A stretch of DNA of 64,000 nucleotides. Origin: Pseudomonadota bacterium. Its GTDB lineage: Bacteria; Pseudomonadota; Alphaproteobacteria; Rhizobiales; Xanthobacteraceae. A program made the translations under genes and the position numbers. Positions 53,765 through 63,187 of the stretch are shown piece by piece; the stretch's first letter is position 1; each line of letters opens with the position of its first letter. Below the pieces are notes generated by a model. The model ran no database searches. It had not been told where the DNA came from and worked only from the letters and a program-made list of their open reading frames with translations. The stretch lies in assembly GCA_023386885.1 (NCBI GenBank), contig JAEWIX010000008.1:127702-191701 (forward strand), written 5' to 3'.

Positions 53765-53800
53765 AAAGACGTGGATGCCCGGGACAAGCCCGGGCATGAC
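53765..53800. repeat. Palindromic repeat, half copy D (between recN and ligA)
   Basis: Only the right arm is present: TAAAGACGTGGATGCCCGGG then ACAAGCCCGGGCATGAC. It still forms the outer GCCCGGG/CCCGGGC hairpin. Confidence 0.8.
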
Positions 53801-53816
53801 AAGCATAGCGGTCGTG

Positions 53817-55502
53817 CTAACCCGCCGCCTTCAGTAGCCGCTCCGCTGCCGCGCGGGCTTCCTTGGTGATCTCGGCGCCGGCCAGCATCCGGGCGATTTC
53901 CTCGCGGCGGTGCTCGTCCGCCAGCGGTTCGACGCGGGTGGCGACGCGCTTACCCTTGTCGAGCGCGGCCTTCGAAATCAGCAGATGCTGGTCCGCCCGC
54001 GCCGCCACCTGCGGCGCGTGAGTCACCGCCATCACCTGCACCTTGCCGGCAAGCCGCGCCAGCCGCGCGCCGATGGCATCCGCCACCGCGCCGCCGACGC
54101 CGGTATCGATCTCGTCGAACACGAGCGTCGGCGCGGAGCCGCGATCCGACAACACCACTTTCAGAGCCAGCAGGAAGCGCGACAGCTCGCCGCCGGAGGC
54201 GACCTTCATCATCGGTCCCGGCCGCGTGCCGGGGTTGGTCTGCACCCAGAACTCGACGCGGTCGATGCCTTGCGGCCCCGGCGCCGCCGCGTCCGAATCG
54301 ACCTGCGTGATGAACTTCGCGCGCTCGAGCTTCAGCGGCGCGAGTTCAGCATTCACCGCCTTGTTCAGTTTCTCGGCGGACTTCGCCCGCGCCATCGAGA
54401 GCTTTGCGGCAGCGGCGTCGTAACGCTTCACCGCCTCTGCTGCGGCCTTCTCCAAACCCTGCAATTGCTCCGCGCCAGCATCGATCAGCGCGATATCCGC
54501 GGCGTACTTCGCAGCCAGCGCCGCCAAGCCATCGACCGGCGTGGAATACTTGCGCGCGGCGGCGCGCAGTGCGAACAGCCGCTCTTCGATGCGCTCCAGT
54601 TCGGCCGGATCGAAATCGGCGGCGGCGAGCGCTGCGTTGAGGTGCTGGTCGGCTTCTTCCAGCGCATTGATCGCGGTGTCGATCGCCTTCACCGCCGGCT
54701 CGACCAGCGCCGGCGAACTGCCAGCGCGACGTTCCAGCCGCCGCACCGCCGCCGCCAACGCCGCGATCGGCGAATTGTTGCCGCTCACCGCTTCTTGCGC
54801 GTCGCGCAGATCGCCAGCGATCTTCTCGCCCTGCATCATCACGGTGCGGCGTTCGGCGAGCGTGGTCTCCTCGCCGTCCCGCGGCGCGAGTTTTGTCAGT
54901 TCGTCCGAGGCGTGGCGCAGATAGTCGGCCTCGCGCGCGGCGCGCTCCATGCCGGCACGATGCTCGTCGAGCGCCTGCTGCGCGCTGCGGCGCGCGGCCC
55001 ACAGCGTCTCCAGCGCGGCGACGTCCTTGTCGAGCCCGGCGAAGGCGTCGAGCAGACGGCGATGCGTCACGGCATCGACCAGCGCCCGCTCGTCGTGCTG
55101 ACCATGAATCTCCACCAGCGCCGCGCCGACCGCTTTGAGAGTCTGTACGCTGACCGGCTGGTCGTTGATGAAGGCGCGGCTGCGGCCGTCGGCCAGCTGC
55201 ACGCGGCGCAGGATCATCTCGCCCGAATCTTCAAGAGCAGAGTCGGAGAGATCGTTGTCGCTGAGAATGTCCGATGCGGGGTGCCCCTTCGGTACGTCGA
55301 AGGTGGCGGTTACCTGCCCCTGCTCGGCGCCGTGGCGCACCAGCCCGGCGTCGCCGCGCCCGCCGAGCGCCAGCGCGAAGGCATCGAGCAAAATCGATTT
55401 GCCGGCGCCGGTTTCGCCGGTCAGCACCGCGAGGCCTTGTGCGAATTCGATATCGAGCCGTTCGATCAGGACGATGTCACGGATCGAAAGACGGGCCAGC
55501 AT
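53817..55502 (-). CDS. recN: DNA repair protein RecN
   Basis: An SMC-like ATPase for double-strand-break repair. In the 561-residue protein Walker A is TGETGAGKS at 28-36, the long coiled-coil spans about 150-380, and the signature and Walker B are VASGGELSRFLLALKVVL and TLVFDEIDTGVGGAVA. The final motif is VMAVTHAPQVAARADQHLLISK (in part). ATG start. It follows bamD by 23 bp and precedes ligA by 94 bp, so it is part of the lpxC-bamD-recN-ligA run. No LexA-type box was found directly upstream. Confidence 0.96.
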   Translation of the reverse strand: MLARLSIRDIVLIERLDIEFAQGLAVLTGETGAGKSILLDAFALALGGRGDAGLVRHGAEQGQVTATFDVPKGHPASDILSDNDLSDSALEDSGEMILRRVQLADGRSRAFINDQPVSVQTLKAVGAALVEIHGQHDERALVDAVTHRRLLDAFAGLDKDVAALETLWAARRSAQQALDEHRAGMERAAREADYLRHASDELTKLAPRDGEETTLAERRTVMMQGEKIAGDLRDAQEAVSGNNSPIAALAAAVRRLERRAGSSPALVEPAVKAIDTAINALEEADQHLNAALAAADFDPAELERIEERLFALRAAARKYSTPVDGLAALAAKYAADIALIDAGAEQLQGLEKAAAEAVKRYDAAAAKLSMARAKSAEKLNKAVNAELAPLKLERAKFITQVDSDAAAPGPQGIDRVEFWVQTNPGTRPGPMMKVASGGELSRFLLALKVVLSDRGSAPTLVFDEIDTGVGGAVADAIGARLARLAGKVQVMAVTHAPQVAARADQHLLISKAALDKGKRVATRVEPLADEHRREEIARMLAGAEITKEARAAAERLLKAAG

Positions 55503-55525
55503 GCGGGGTTGGTCCTGCGATCGGG

Positions 55526-56440
55526 TTAGCCGAGACCCATCTTCTTGAAGGCCCGGCTCATCCAGGACCCCTTGTTCTCGCTCGGCTCGAGACCGCCGGA
55601 CTTTACTAGATTGTACGCGTCTTGGTACCAGCGGCTGTCAGGAAAGTTGTGGCCAAGAATAGCCGCCGCGGTCTGCGCCTCGCTGACGATGCCGATCGAC
55701 ATATAGGCTTCGGTCAGGCGCGCCAGCGCTTCCTCGACATGGCGCGTGGTCTGATAGCGCGTCACCACCGTCTTGTAGCGGTTGATCGCCGCGCTGAAAT
55801 CGCGCTTCTCCATATAGTAGCGACCGATGCTCATTTCCTTGGCGGCGAGCTGGTCGCGTGCGCCTTCCAGCTTCTTCTTGGCGTTGGCGGCATATTCCGA
55901 GGTCGGATACTTGCGGACCACTTCCTCGAGCGCGGCGATGGCCTTTTCGGTGCGGCCCTGATCGCGCGAGACGTCGGGAATCTGGTCGTACTGGGAACTG
56001 GCGATGAGATACTGCGCATAGGCGGCGTCGGGGCTGCCAGGGTGCAGCGTCACGTAGCGCGTCGCGGCACCGATGCAACTGTCGTAGTCGCCGGCGTTGT
56101 AATAGGCGTAGGCGGACATCAGCAGCGATTTGCGCGCGAGATCCGAATAAGGATGCTGCCGATCGACTTCCTCGAACTTCTTCGAGGCGGCCCGAGGATC
56201 GTTTTCGTGATTCATCATGTACAAGCCCTCGTTGTAGAGCTTGTCGGCCGGCTCATCGACGAATGCGTCGTCCTTGTTGCCTTTGAGCTTGTCCCAGAAG
56301 TCGCCCATTCCGCCCATGCTGCTACAGCCGCCGAGGCTGGTGGCGAACGCGACCATGCAGACGGCCAGCAGCGCCCGGCTGCGCAGACCATGCCGGAATG
56401 AGGATCCGCGCGTTTCAAACGTCGAACGTGGTGCCGCCAT
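55526..56440 (-). CDS. bamD: Outer membrane assembly lipoprotein BamD
   Basis: An essential lipoprotein of the BAM complex that inserts beta-barrel proteins into the outer membrane. The 304-residue form starting at MAAPRSTFETRG has a lipoprotein signal with lipobox SLGGC (C39). It is followed by TPR repeats, starting ADKLYNEGLYMMNHENDPRA, and the motif HPYSDLARKSLLMSAYA. A second ATG ten codons upstream is possible, with neither having a strong ribosome site. It lies 229 bp after lpxC and 23 bp before recN. Confidence 0.93.
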   Translation of the reverse strand: MAAPRSTFETRGSSFRHGLRSRALLAVCMVAFATSLGGCSSMGGMGDFWDKLKGNKDDAFVDEPADKLYNEGLYMMNHENDPRAASKKFEEVDRQHPYSDLARKSLLMSAYAYYNAGDYDSCIGAATRYVTLHPGSPDAAYAQYLIASSQYDQIPDVSRDQGRTEKAIAALEEVVRKYPTSEYAANAKKKLEGARDQLAAKEMSIGRYYMEKRDFSAAINRYKTVVTRYQTTRHVEEALARLTEAYMSIGIVSEAQTAAAILGHNFPDSRWYQDAYNLVKSGGLEPSENKGSWMSRAFKKMGLG

Positions 56441-56669
56441 CAAATAAGACCCTGACGTCTGGAATGCCATTGCTGCGAAGTTGACCGCACGCCTCGAACC
56501 CGGCTTTCGCCATTCGGGACAGAGCTCACGCGACCGCGCTTCTGTATCGGAAAAAACGCACGCGACCAACCGGATACGGAGCCATTTCGCCCGGATTAAG
56601 GCGAATTGTCGGGATGCGAAGAAGTGCGATGTAAGTTCGGAGCGGAGTGTTGATCAGGACACTTGTGGA

Positions 56670-57629
56670 TCAGGACACGTCCGGGCCATAGGCCGGAGCG
56701 ACGAGGCCACCAACCATCCCGCCAACCGCATCAGTCACCGGACGGGACCGGCGCGCCCGCTCGCCTTCCACCACACGCCATGCGCTGCGATCGGCCAACA
56801 GCGCCGTCAGCACGGCGTGATTCAATTTGTGGCCGCCCCGCACCGAACGATAGGCGCCCAGCAGCGGCAGGCCGGCAAGCGCCAGGTCGCCGATGACGTC
56901 GAGCACCTTGTGACGGGCGCATTCGTTGGCGAACCGCAGACCCTCGGCGTTCAGCAGACTGGTTTCATCGAACACGAGGGAGTTTTCGAACGACGCGCCA
57001 CGTGCGAAGCCGGCTTCCAGCAGCTTGGCGACATCGCTCATGCAACCGAAGGTGCGTGCACGGCTGACCTCGCGGCGGAAGCTTTCGGGATCGAGATCGA
57101 GCGAGAAAGTCTGCTTGCCGATCACCGGATTGGCGAAATCGATTTCGACATCGGCGCGGAACCCGTTTGCGTAAGGCCGCAATTCCGCGACGCTTTCGCC
57201 GATCTTGACCTGGATGGGCTTCAAAACCTGAAGGAAACGGCGCGGCGCCGCCTGCTCGACCACGCCGGCCTGATCGATGGCGGCGACGAACGCGGCTGCG
57301 CTGCCGTCCATGATCGGGACTTCCGGGCCGTCGACCTCGATGGTGGCGTTATCGACGCCCATGCCGCGCAGTGCGGCCAGAACGTGCTCGGCGGTGGAAA
57401 CCACCGGTCCCTCACGGTCGCCCAGCACGGTCGCGAATGCCGTGGCGGTCACGGCCTTGGCGGTCGCGCGCACTTCACGCTCGGTCCCATCGGGAGCCAC
57501 GCGGACAAAAACAAAGCCCGCATCGACCGGCGCGGGCCCTAATGTCAGTTGAACAGCGGCACCTGAATGGACACCGACACCCGTCACGGTAGCTTGCGAC
57601 CGAAGCGTGGTCTGTCGGCTGAATTTCAT
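56670..57629 (-). CDS. lpxC: UDP-3-O-acyl-N-acetylglucosamine deacetylase
   Basis: Committed step of lipid A synthesis, a zinc-dependent deacetylase. The 319-residue protein begins MKFSRQTTLRSQATVTGVG and shows VVSTAEHVLAALRGMGVDNA (first zinc histidine), SLVFDETSLLNAEGLRF and HKVLDVIGDLALAG, with RGGHKLNHAVLTALLAD carrying the H-x3-H type ligands and acid/base histidine. ATG is used, not the TTG five codons upstream. The gene follows ftsZ and its terminator, so it probably has its own promoter in the 340-bp upstream region. Confidence 0.96.
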   Translation of the reverse strand: MKFSRQTTLRSQATVTGVGVHSGAAVQLTLGPAPVDAGFVFVRVAPDGTEREVRATAKAVTATAFATVLGDREGPVVSTAEHVLAALRGMGVDNATIEVDGPEVPIMDGSAAAFVAAIDQAGVVEQAAPRRFLQVLKPIQVKIGESVAELRPYANGFRADVEIDFANPVIGKQTFSLDLDPESFRREVSRARTFGCMSDVAKLLEAGFARGASFENSLVFDETSLLNAEGLRFANECARHKVLDVIGDLALAGLPLLGAYRSVRGGHKLNHAVLTALLADRSAWRVVEGERARRSRPVTDAVGGMVGGLVAPAYGPDVS

Positions 57630-57910
57630 GCGTAAAGTGCCCAAAACTTAACACCGGAAGATCGTCATTGACCGAAGGCGGCGAGACTCGATCCGGATGT
57701 CCCCAAAGACGTGCAAACCATACTGGTTGCCACAAAGCCCGCCAACTCACGCTTTTTTACGTATTGTTACCCCATTTCGCCGCATTGGCGCCGCGCGTTA
57801 ACCATAATCCGGCCCGGCTCACGCGCAAGGACAATTCCCATCTCTCCAACTGGATAAAGTTACATTTAAAATCAAATACTTAATGGAATTATCTTCATTT
57901 CGTTCACCAA
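57630..57910. other. Intergenic region upstream of lpxC
   Basis: Between ftsZ's terminator and lpxC lie about 280 bp without a gene. The part at 57850-57905 is AT-rich, unusual for this chromosome. TTAACCAT at 57798-57805 matches a CtrA half-site, but no second half at the proper spacing is present. The minus-strand lpxC promoter should be here; I could not pick a convincing pair of hexamers. Confidence 0.5.
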
Positions 57911-57941
57911 ACGAAAACCCCGGCGCAAGACGCCGGGGTTT
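57911..57941 (-). terminator. Rho-independent terminator of ftsZ
   Basis: On the minus strand AAACCCCGGCG and CGCCGGGGTTT form an 11-bp perfect stem with a 5-base loop, then TTTTCGTTT. It begins 29 bases past the ftsZ stop. Confidence 0.9.
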
Positions 57942-57969
57942 GCCAATTGTTTACTTTAGTTACAATTCG

Positions 57970-59748
57970 TCAGTTCGACTGCCGCCGCAAAAATGCGGGG
58001 ATATCAAGATGATCGTCGCCCTGTGGCGCGGCCGCAACAGGTGCCGGACGGCCATGGTGATCGAGACCATGCGGCGCGGGACGCCGCGCGTACTCCGACA
58101 CCGGCTCATGCGCGGCCATCTGCTGGGCGACGCTGCGCTGCGGCTTGCGCTCCTGCAGCGGCGGCATCTGTTCCATGGCCGGGCCGGACGCGCGTGCGGC
58201 GATCGGCGGCTCGGTCTCCTCGTCACGCCGACCGAGGCCGACATTGGCGAGACGCTGCAACAGCGACAGCCGGACCTTCTGCGGCTGATCCTGATCGACC
58301 TCGCCCCGCGCCTGACGAATCTCGTTCTGGGCCGGCATCGGCAAGTCGTCGAACTTCGGCATCCGCGGCGTCCGCATCGGCATCCGCTCGGCGGCCTTCG
58401 GAATGAAGGACTCCGGTGGCGGCGGCTCATGCATCTCGGCACGCGGGGCTTCATGCTCCGGGAACAGTGATGGCTTCTGCGCGATCGGGCGCACCGTCAC
58501 ATCGCCGTATAACGCGGGTTGCATCGGAGCCGGCGCCGGGGCCGGCATCGGCTCGGTCACGGCGGCTTCGATCGCGGCCATCATTGCGCGCTCATGGTTC
58601 GGGGCCTGCTGCGGCACGGGAGCCGGAGCCGGCTGACGCGGCGCCTCGGCGCGCGGGGCAGGAGCGGCAGTGGCAGCGGCGCGCTGACGTGCAGCGAGAT
58701 CGGCCAGCCGGTTGTCTGACAATGCACCCTGCGTCGTGCCGGCCGCGGAAGCGCCGTTCGGAGACGCGGCACGCGCGAGAGCGGCCTGTTCGATACCGGT
58801 AGCGACGACCGAGACGCGGATCGTGCCATCGAGATTCTCGTCGAAGGTCGCGCCGACGATGATGTTGGCGTCCGGATCGACTTCCTCGCGGATACGGGTC
58901 GCGGCTTCGTCGACCTCGAACAGGGTCATGTCCTTGCCGCCGGTGATCGAGATCAGAAGACCCCGCGCACCCTTCATCGAGGAATCGTCGATCAAAGGAT
59001 TGGCGATGGCGGCTTCGGCGGCGGTCAGCGCGCGCTTCTCGCCGGAAGCTTCACCGGTGCCCATCATCGCCTTGCCCATCTCGCGCATCACGGCGCGGAC
59101 GTCGGCGAAGTCGAGGTTGATGAGGCCTTCCTTCACCATCAGATCGGTGATGCAGGCAACGCCCGAATAGAGCACCTGGTCGGCCATCGCGAAGGCGTCG
59201 GCGAAGGTGGTTTTCTCGTTGGCGACCCGGAACAGGTTCTGGTTGGGGATGATCAGCAGCGTGTCGACCACCTTGTGGAGTTCGGTGATGCCCGACTCCG
59301 CCGTGCGCATGCGGCGCTGGCCTTCGAAATGGAACGGCTTGGTGACCACGCCAACCGTCAGAATGCCAAGGTCGCGCGCGGTGCGTGCGATCACCGGCGC
59401 CGCGCCGGTGCCCGTGCCGCCGCCCATGCCGGCGGTGACGAACACCATGTTGGCGCCCGACAGATGATCGCGAATTTCGTCGATCACCTCCTGCGCGGCG
59501 GCCGCGCCGACATCCGGCTGCGAACCGGCGCCGAGTCCTTGCGTTACCTCGGTGCCCATCTGCACGACGCGCTGGGCTTTCGTCATCGACAGCGCCTGGG
59601 CGTCGGTGTTGGCGACGACGAAGTCGACGCCTTCAAGACCGGCCGTGATCATGTTGTTGACCGCATTGCCGCCGGCGCCGCCGACTCCGAAGACGGTGAT
59701 CCGCGGCTTCAGCTCGCGAACATCAGGGGGTGTGAGATTGATGGTCAT
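57970..59748 (-). CDS. ftsZ: Cell division protein FtsZ
   Basis: Tubulin-like GTPase forming the division ring. The 592-residue protein has the GTP-binding motif GMGGGTGTGAAP (GGGTGTG at 109-115), the N-terminal FGVGGAGGNAVNNM and the T7-loop region with NLDFADVRAVM. From about residue 320 there is a 250-residue Ala/Pro/Glu-rich linker typical of alphaproteobacteria, ending in the FtsA-binding tail DDHLDIPAFLRRQSN. ATG start. It follows ftsA by 93 bp and ends at a strong terminator, closing the ddl-ftsQ-ftsA-ftsZ unit. Confidence 0.97.
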   Translation of the reverse strand: MTINLTPPDVRELKPRITVFGVGGAGGNAVNNMITAGLEGVDFVVANTDAQALSMTKAQRVVQMGTEVTQGLGAGSQPDVGAAAAQEVIDEIRDHLSGANMVFVTAGMGGGTGTGAAPVIARTARDLGILTVGVVTKPFHFEGQRRMRTAESGITELHKVVDTLLIIPNQNLFRVANEKTTFADAFAMADQVLYSGVACITDLMVKEGLINLDFADVRAVMREMGKAMMGTGEASGEKRALTAAEAAIANPLIDDSSMKGARGLLISITGGKDMTLFEVDEAATRIREEVDPDANIIVGATFDENLDGTIRVSVVATGIEQAALARAASPNGASAAGTTQGALSDNRLADLAARQRAAATAAPAPRAEAPRQPAPAPVPQQAPNHERAMMAAIEAAVTEPMPAPAPAPMQPALYGDVTVRPIAQKPSLFPEHEAPRAEMHEPPPPESFIPKAAERMPMRTPRMPKFDDLPMPAQNEIRQARGEVDQDQPQKVRLSLLQRLANVGLGRRDEETEPPIAARASGPAMEQMPPLQERKPQRSVAQQMAAHEPVSEYARRPAPHGLDHHGRPAPVAAAPQGDDHLDIPAFLRRQSN

Positions 59749-59841
59749 GGTTGCCTCTCGATTACGCGCGCTTGGGTTCGCAATGCCCCCGGCCTTGGGC
59801 CGAAGAAGTGGATGGTTGGAAATGTGCGTGGAACGAATTCA

Positions 59842-61164
59842 TCAGAAGCCCTCGCGCAGCCATTGGCCGACCTTGCCAAAGTAGCCGCCGGTTCCGGTTT
59901 TCAGGGGCCGCACGTGGCGGGGCTCGACGAATTCGAGGTGAGCGTATTGCGGGTAGACCAGAAGCCCCGACGGCACCGCGAAGGATGCGCTCTTGGCTTC
60001 GTTGGGTAGCCGGCCGAAACCGAGCGGACGGCCGACGCGCACCGAGCGCCCGAGAATCCGTGTCGCCAGTTCCGGCACGCCGGTGAGTTGCGACGCGCCG
60101 CCGCTCAATATGACGCGGGCGCGCGGCTCGGCGGCAAACGGCGAATCCTTCAGCCGGTCGCGCACCATTTCAAAGATCTCCTCGACGCGTTGCCGGACGA
60201 TGTTGGCGATCGTCGCGCGCGACACCACCTGCGGAAAATCCTGCTCGTCTTCACCCGCCGTCGGCACCGACATCAACTCGCGGGCATCCGAACCGCCAGT
60301 CAGCACCGTGCCATATAACGTCTTGATTCGCTCGGCATCCGCAATGCATGCACCGAGGCCGCGCGCGAGATCCATCGTGACGTGTTGCCCGCCGACCGCA
60401 AATCCGCTGGCATGAACGAAACGTCCGCCGGAATAGATCGAGATCGTCGTGGTACCGGCGCCCATCTCGACCACGGCAGCGCCGAGATCGAGTTCATCGT
60501 CGGTCAGCACCGCAAGTCCGGACGCGTAAGGGCTCGCCACCATGGCTTCGACGTTGAGATGGCAGCGCTCGACCGCCAGCATCAGATTCTTGGCGACGGT
60601 GGCGTCGGCGGTCACCACATTCATGTCGACACCGAACTGCCGCGCCACCATGCCGCGCGGATCGCGAATGCCCTTCACGCCGTCGAGTGCGTAGCCGACC
60701 GGCAACGCATGCAGCACGGTACGGCCGACAGCAGTTGCGTGACGCATCCCGGTCGAGGTGATGCGGGTGACGTCATCCGGCGCGACCGAACCGCCGCGAA
60801 TATCGGACGCCGCTTCAATCAACTGCCCCTGCAGCCGGCCGGCGGAGACCGACAGCAGCACCGATTCGACGCGAACCTTGGCCATGCGCTCGGCGACCGC
60901 CACGGCGTGGCGCACCGCCTGCTCGCACTCCGTCATATCGACCACGGCGCCTGCCTTGACGCCGCGCGATTGAATGTGGCTGTAGCCGATCAGCTCCACC
61001 GCATGGGTGCGGCCGCGCAGCGCTTCGCTCGGCGCGCACGGCTTCAGCCGCGCGATCAGGCACGCAATCTTGCTGGTGCCGATATCGAGCGAAGCGACCA
61101 GTGCCGTCCTGTTCTGCGGCATCGGGCGCGTCTTGGGCGTTTGATGGCGATCCAGACTCGTCAT
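59842..61164 (-). CDS. ftsA: Cell division protein FtsA
   Basis: Actin-like ATPase tethering FtsZ to the membrane. The 440-residue protein has the phosphate-1 motif ASLDIGTSKIACLI, the SHS2/1C domain, AAVVEMGAGTTTISIY (phosphate-2) and the adenosine motif VILSGGASQLTGVPEL. A C-terminal amphipathic region (FGKVGQWLREGF) fits membrane binding. The ATG overlaps the ftsQ stop by 4 bp. A basic stretch lies at the N-terminus (MTSLDRHQTPKTR). Confidence 0.96.
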   Translation of the reverse strand: MTSLDRHQTPKTRPMPQNRTALVASLDIGTSKIACLIARLKPCAPSEALRGRTHAVELIGYSHIQSRGVKAGAVVDMTECEQAVRHAVAVAERMAKVRVESVLLSVSAGRLQGQLIEAASDIRGGSVAPDDVTRITSTGMRHATAVGRTVLHALPVGYALDGVKGIRDPRGMVARQFGVDMNVVTADATVAKNLMLAVERCHLNVEAMVASPYASGLAVLTDDELDLGAAVVEMGAGTTTISIYSGGRFVHASGFAVGGQHVTMDLARGLGACIADAERIKTLYGTVLTGGSDARELMSVPTAGEDEQDFPQVVSRATIANIVRQRVEEIFEMVRDRLKDSPFAAEPRARVILSGGASQLTGVPELATRILGRSVRVGRPLGFGRLPNEAKSASFAVPSGLLVYPQYAHLEFVEPRHVRPLKTGTGGYFGKVGQWLREGF

Positions 61165-62159
61165 GCGTCGCCGGCCTTACGTTTGGGCTTCTTTTCTTTG
61201 AGCATCTCGTCGCGCGCCTTGGCGGCGTCTTCCGACAGCCGCACGGTCAGACGATCCGGCAGCCGCGCATCGACCGCGACGATGTCGCGGGTGAACAACT
61301 TGTCTTCCTTGTCGAACTTCGACAGCGTCGCCAGCGCGATGCCGACGTTATGCTCAGGCAACCGGATATCGAGGCCATTCTTCAGCCGCAGGTTCCAGCG
61401 GCGTTCGCCGACGAACACCGCAGCGCGCACCAGCGGCCTGATCTGCGGATAGCGATCCAGCAACGCCAGGAAATCCCGCGCGTGACTTTCCGCGCCCTTG
61501 CCCACCACCAGCGGCAGCGAAGCGAATTTCTTGATGACGTAAGGCTCCAGCACCGCGCCGTCCTCGGCGATCACCGACACCTTGCCGTCCTCTTGCCACA
61601 GGGCGAAAGGCGAGCGTTCCGTGACATCGATCTGCAACGTGCCGGGATAGAACTTGAGCACCGTAGCATCGGCAATCCAGGGATTCGCCATCAGCTTGGC
61701 ACGCACCACGGCGGCATCGAGGAACAAGAGCGACGAGCGGCCGTTGACGCCGCCGATCGCCAGCACTTCATCCTGGCTCAACTGCTTGCGGCCGTTGATG
61801 GCGACGCCGGTGATGCGAAAGCCCGCGGCATTCGCCACCGCGTTGCGCGCATCGCTCAAACCGGTGGTGACTTCTTCTATATGACCGCCCTTGACCACGC
61901 CGAGCATGGCGCTGCCACACAGGATGGCGACGGTCGCGATGATGCCGGCCTTGCGTGGCACGCGGCGTTCGATGAAAACGATCAACGGATGATTGCTCGA
62001 AGGCGCCGGCCTGCGCGCGACCGGAGGCGGCGTCCGCCGCCGCATCACCCGCACAATCCATTCGCGCAGCAGGATAGCCGCGCCCAAAGCGGCGGCTTTC
62101 AGATCAGTTTGGGGCCTCGGCAGTCTCACCGACCGAGCGAGGCGTCCTCCACCATCCAT
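61161..62159 (-). CDS. ftsQ: Cell division protein FtsQ
   Basis: Bitopic divisome scaffold. The 332-residue protein has a basic, proline-rich cytoplasmic part, one helix near residues 72-90 (AGIIATVAILCGSAMLGVV), a POTRA domain starting at FRITGVAINGRKQLSQDEVL, and the beta domain with PWIADATVLKFYPGTLQIDVTER (in part). The ATG lies inside the ddl coding end, a 34-bp overlap. Its stop overlaps the ftsA ATG. A later start (MRRRTPPP) would remove the overlap but shorten the cytoplasmic tail. Confidence 0.93.
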   Translation of the reverse strand: MDGGGRLARSVRLPRPQTDLKAAALGAAILLREWIVRVMRRRTPPPVARRPAPSSNHPLIVFIERRVPRKAGIIATVAILCGSAMLGVVKGGHIEEVTTGLSDARNAVANAAGFRITGVAINGRKQLSQDEVLAIGGVNGRSSLLFLDAAVVRAKLMANPWIADATVLKFYPGTLQIDVTERSPFALWQEDGKVSVIAEDGAVLEPYVIKKFASLPLVVGKGAESHARDFLALLDRYPQIRPLVRAAVFVGERRWNLRLKNGLDIRLPEHNVGIALATLSKFDKEDKLFTRDIVAVDARLPDRLTVRLSEDAAKARDEMLKEKKPKRKAGDA

Positions 62160-63052
62160 TGCACGAGCTCGTCAAATGTTGTGCCCGCGTGCGCTGCGAG
62201 CTCTGGCACAAGTGACGTCTCGGTCATGCCGGGCTGGGTGTTCACCTCAAGGCAGATGAGGCCCCCAGTTCCCTCGATGCGATCGTCGAAGCGGAAATCC
62301 GCCCGGCTAACGCCCCGACAGCCGAGCGCAACATGCGCCGCCAGCGTTAACCTTCGGACTTCCTGGTAAACAAATGGTAAAACCGGTGCAGGCAGGATGT
62401 GTTTTGACGCGCCCGGAGAGTACTTTGCCTCGTAATCGTAAAACCGTACCGTCGGAACGATCTCGATGACCCCGGTCGCCTCGCCCTTGACCACCGCGCA
62501 GGTCAATTCCTTGCCGGCGATGTATTTTTCCACCAGAAGTTGATCGCCGTGCGGCCAGTCATCGCGAAACAACTCCTGCGGCGGATGGGCATGCGCCTCA
62601 GTGACGATGAAGACGCCGACGCTGGAGCCATCCGCCACCGGCTTGATGACGTAAGGCGGCTCCATGACATGCCCCTTGGCGATCTCGGCGCGTGACAACG
62701 TCAGCCCCTTCGCCACTGGAATTCCGGCCGCCGCCATCACCGTCTTGGCCAGATCCTTCTGCATCGCCAGCGACGACGCCAGCACGCCGGAGTGGCTGTA
62801 AGGAATCCCGAGCGTTTCCAGGATGCCCTGAATGGTGCCGTCCTCACCCGGCCGGCCGTGCAGCATCATCAGCGCGACGTCGGGCTTCAAGGCTTCCAGC
62901 ACCGTGGCGATGTCGCGCTTCACGTCGATGCGGGTGACGCGATAGCCGCGCCGTTCCGCCGCATCGGCGCAGGCCTTGCCCGACCGCAGCGACACCTCGC
63001 GCTCCGACGACCAGCCGCCCAGCAAAACCGCAACATGTTTCGAACCGCTCAT
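62126..63052 (-). CDS. ddl: D-alanine-D-alanine ligase
   Basis: Makes the D-Ala-D-Ala dipeptide for peptidoglycan. The 308-residue ATP-grasp enzyme has HVAVLLGGWSSEREVSLRSG, HGRPGEDGTIQGILE, the lysine-rich PPYVIKPVADGSSVGVF and the metal-binding end ICLEVNTQPGMTETSLVPE. The ATG at MSGSKHVAV follows AGAGG by 6 bases; upstream ATGs at codons -9 and further lack a ribosome site. It heads the ddl-ftsQ-ftsA-ftsZ unit; murB and murC, its usual upstream neighbours, are not adjacent in this window. Confidence 0.96.
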   Translation of the reverse strand: MSGSKHVAVLLGGWSSEREVSLRSGKACADAAERRGYRVTRIDVKRDIATVLEALKPDVALMMLHGRPGEDGTIQGILETLGIPYSHSGVLASSLAMQKDLAKTVMAAAGIPVAKGLTLSRAEIAKGHVMEPPYVIKPVADGSSVGVFIVTEAHAHPPQELFRDDWPHGDQLLVEKYIAGKELTCAVVKGEATGVIEIVPTVRFYDYEAKYSPGASKHILPAPVLPFVYQEVRRLTLAAHVALGCRGVSRADFRFDDRIEGTGGLICLEVNTQPGMTETSLVPELAAHAGTTFDELVQWMVEDASLGR

Positions 63053-63123
63053 TCGCCACCTCTTTTGCTGTTCTCTCATTAAGCTGATTTGCGGTCGTGA
63101 CCAAATGATGCGTGCGGCGGTAT

Positions 63124-63151
63124 TGTCGAAATTCGGTACGCCGATTCGACA
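63124..63151. repeat. Inverted repeat between ddl and the DUF4239 gene
   Basis: TGTCGAA (63124-63130) and TTCGACA (63145-63151) form a 7-bp inverted repeat with a 14-base spacer, inside the 135-bp divergent region. It is a possible operator, with no known binding protein. Confidence 0.4.
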
Positions 63152-63187
63152 CATCCGATTGCTGAACCTTCACAAGGAATATCGCTC

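Noticed and set aside
53723..53806. N-terminal extension of LigA beginning MLVMPGLVPGIHVF
   Set aside because: This peptide is translated from the interspersed palindromic repeat; the family start MPKSKSTK lies downstream.
53910..55529. A 539-codon plus-strand frame
   Set aside because: Antisense to recN, no recognisable domain, and composition typical of a shadow frame.
53800..55600. SOS box in front of recN
   Set aside because: No GTTC-N7-GTTC or its complement was found in the short bamD-recN gap; recN appears co-transcribed with bamD.
57798..57805. CtrA half-site TTAACCAT upstream of lpxC
   Set aside because: Only one half-site is present, with no TTAA at the required 7-bp spacing, so CtrA control of lpxC is not supported.
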